From: Dactylorhiza incarnata
Taxonomy: Eukaryota; Streptophyta; Magnoliopsida; Asparagales; Orchidaceae
Assembly (NCBI GenBank): GCA_033032865.1
Contig: JAWHQI010000328.1
Span: 620,001 to 684,000, forward strand
Direction: 5' to 3'
Length of the DNA stretch: 64,000 nt
In this document: positions 62,999 through 64,000 of the stretch, piece by piece
Layout of the letters: every line of letters starts with the position of its first letter
How positions within the stretch are numbered: the stretch's first letter is position 1
Translations under genes and position numbers: made by a program
The notes under the pieces: model-generated
Seen by the model: the letters and a program-made list of their open reading frames with translations, nothing else
Told to the model about the DNA's origin: nothing
Databases searched by the model: none

Positions 62999-64000
62999 TT
63001 AAAGGTTAGGAAGGGGTATAGATTCGAGTTTACCGTCCACCGGATCGCCCGCCAAATAAAGTTTTAAACGGTGACCGTTGACTTTAAACTCGCCTTTTTT
63101 GGGGTGGGAGATGAGAACGGTCTCATATGGCCAAACCTCTTTGACTTCAAAGGGGTCGGACCATCTGGATTTTAGTTTACCTGGAAAAAGACGAAGGCGT
63201 GAATTATATAACAGGACAAGATCGCCCGACGCAAATGATTTTGGAAATTTGATTTTTCGATCGTGGTAGAACTTAGAACGCTCCTTATAAAATTTATTAC
63301 TCTCGTAAGCGTTTGCACGTCATTCATCAAGTTTGTTTAATTGGAATTTTCTACTCTCTGAGGCTAAGTCTAGATCGAGGTTAAAAAATTTTAAAGCCCA
63401 AAAAGCGTGGTCCTCTAAATCTACGGGTAAATGGCACGCCTTGTCGTAGACTAATCGATAGGGCGTACAACCGATGGCGGTCATGTATGTCGTACGATAC
63501 GCCCACAGCGCGTCGTCGAGTTTTACAGACCAATCTTTCTTATTTGTCGAAATGGTTTTTTCTAATATTCGCTTAATCTCTCGATTAACTACCTCTACTT
63601 GGCCGCTTGTTTGGGGGTGATAGGCGGTGGCGAGTTTATGCGTGACGTCGTATTTAGATAATTTTTTTGCAAACTGGGCGCTGCAAAAGTGCGTACCCCT
63701 ATCACTTACTATCGCGCAAGGCATACCAAATCGAGAAAATAATTTTTTTAGAAATTTGACGATGACTCTTGCATCGTTAGTGGGGAGAGCTTGCACTTCC
63801 GCCCACTTAGATACGTAGTCGACCGCCACTAAATTATAGCGATTAGTATAAGAGGGAGGTAGGGGGTCTACGAAGTCTATGCCCCGTAAATCAAATTCCT
63901 ATAAAAGGAGGATCCATCGAAGCAAGCGGGGTTTGGTGTCTACTTTTGATAATAAAAATTTGAGGGCGGAGTGGTTGGTAAAAACGTTAATTTTAACGTA
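62999..64000 (-). pseudogene. pol: Athila-like pol: RNase H fused in frame to integrase core
   Basis: From the right edge the minus strand reads VFTNHSALKFLLSKVDTKPR and LLRWILLL-stop-EFDL (RNase H end), then immediately [15 protein letters not shown] and [16 protein letters not shown] of the integrase core. Acidic residues of the core are seen in [15 protein letters not shown] and [33 protein letters not shown] and [18 protein letters not shown] are Athila-typical, as is the C-terminal [21 protein letters not shown]. Stops: UAG near 63899 and UGA at 63320-63322; pol ends at 62999. About 200 codons, including the integrase zinc-binding domain, are missing at the fusion. Confidence 0.87.

Noticed and set aside
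1..64000. Host genes, tRNA, rRNA or organelle DNA
   Set aside because: Both strands were read for familiar protein motifs and RNA gene cores; everything recognisable belongs to retroelements.

Overview
The window is plant nuclear DNA made almost entirely of nested LTR retrotransposons. No host gene, tRNA or rRNA was recognised. The evidence is Ty1/copia and Ty3/gypsy proteins of plant lineages, 5-bp target-site duplications (TSDs), primer-binding sites (PBS) matching plant initiator tRNA-Met, and an Au-like plant SINE. The host is a flowering plant with a repeat-rich genome; species and even monocot/dicot cannot be decided.

Layout. 1-4356: minus-strand Sirevirus-type copia element A (gag, protease, intact integrase frame), sitting in the LTR of element B (4357-9507, minus, decayed, integrase deleted). 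B's gag is broken by a partial LTR, H (9508-9959), which is broken by element C (9960-25966, minus, gag-only). C carries element E in its gag (17234-24789, plus, complete with TSD; gag and env-like ORF but no pol) and element F in its 5' LTR (25967-28167, plus, gag-only, truncated). 28168-41471: Tekay-like gypsy derivative T1 with no coding capacity, containing a 5.3-kb solo LTR, T2 (32262-37536, TSD CGGGA). 42166-43613: minus-strand Sirevirus gag remnant K. About 43614-51363: Tat-lineage gypsy element (gag, protease, RT, RNase H, second RNase H), interrupted by a minus-strand copia solo LTR (45525-46974), a 1.5-kb TRIM-like element (48115-49606) and a SINE (50185-50301). From about 51364 to the end: an Athila-like gypsy element on the minus strand, whose LTR is split by element G (52462-60255, plus, gag-only, complete with TSD CAACT).

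How the pieces relate. A and B are pol-bearing; C, F and G share their LTR ends, PBS, polypurine tract and gag N-terminus but encode only a coiled-coil Gag-like protein without zinc knuckles, so they look like a non-autonomous family mobilised by A-type partners. E is a second non-autonomous type that keeps an env-like frame.

Most notable signals: (1) nearly every LTR family carries its own array of dyad-symmetric, often CpG-rich words, usually just upstream of the TATA box; (2) the same word as in A's LTR lies inside the gag coding sequence of A and B; (3) a hairpin around the C-tract near the LTR 3' end shows compensatory changes between families; (4) gag and pol of A are in one frame, separated by a UAG that is also conserved in B and preceded by a splice-acceptor-like pyrimidine tract; (5) conserved noncoding blocks in the gag-only family occur in a different order in C and G. 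Sireviruses are known for LTR palindromes and multiplied polypurine tracts, so part of (1) is expected; the family-by-family replacement of the word and its spread into gag and gypsy LTRs is what deserves checking.
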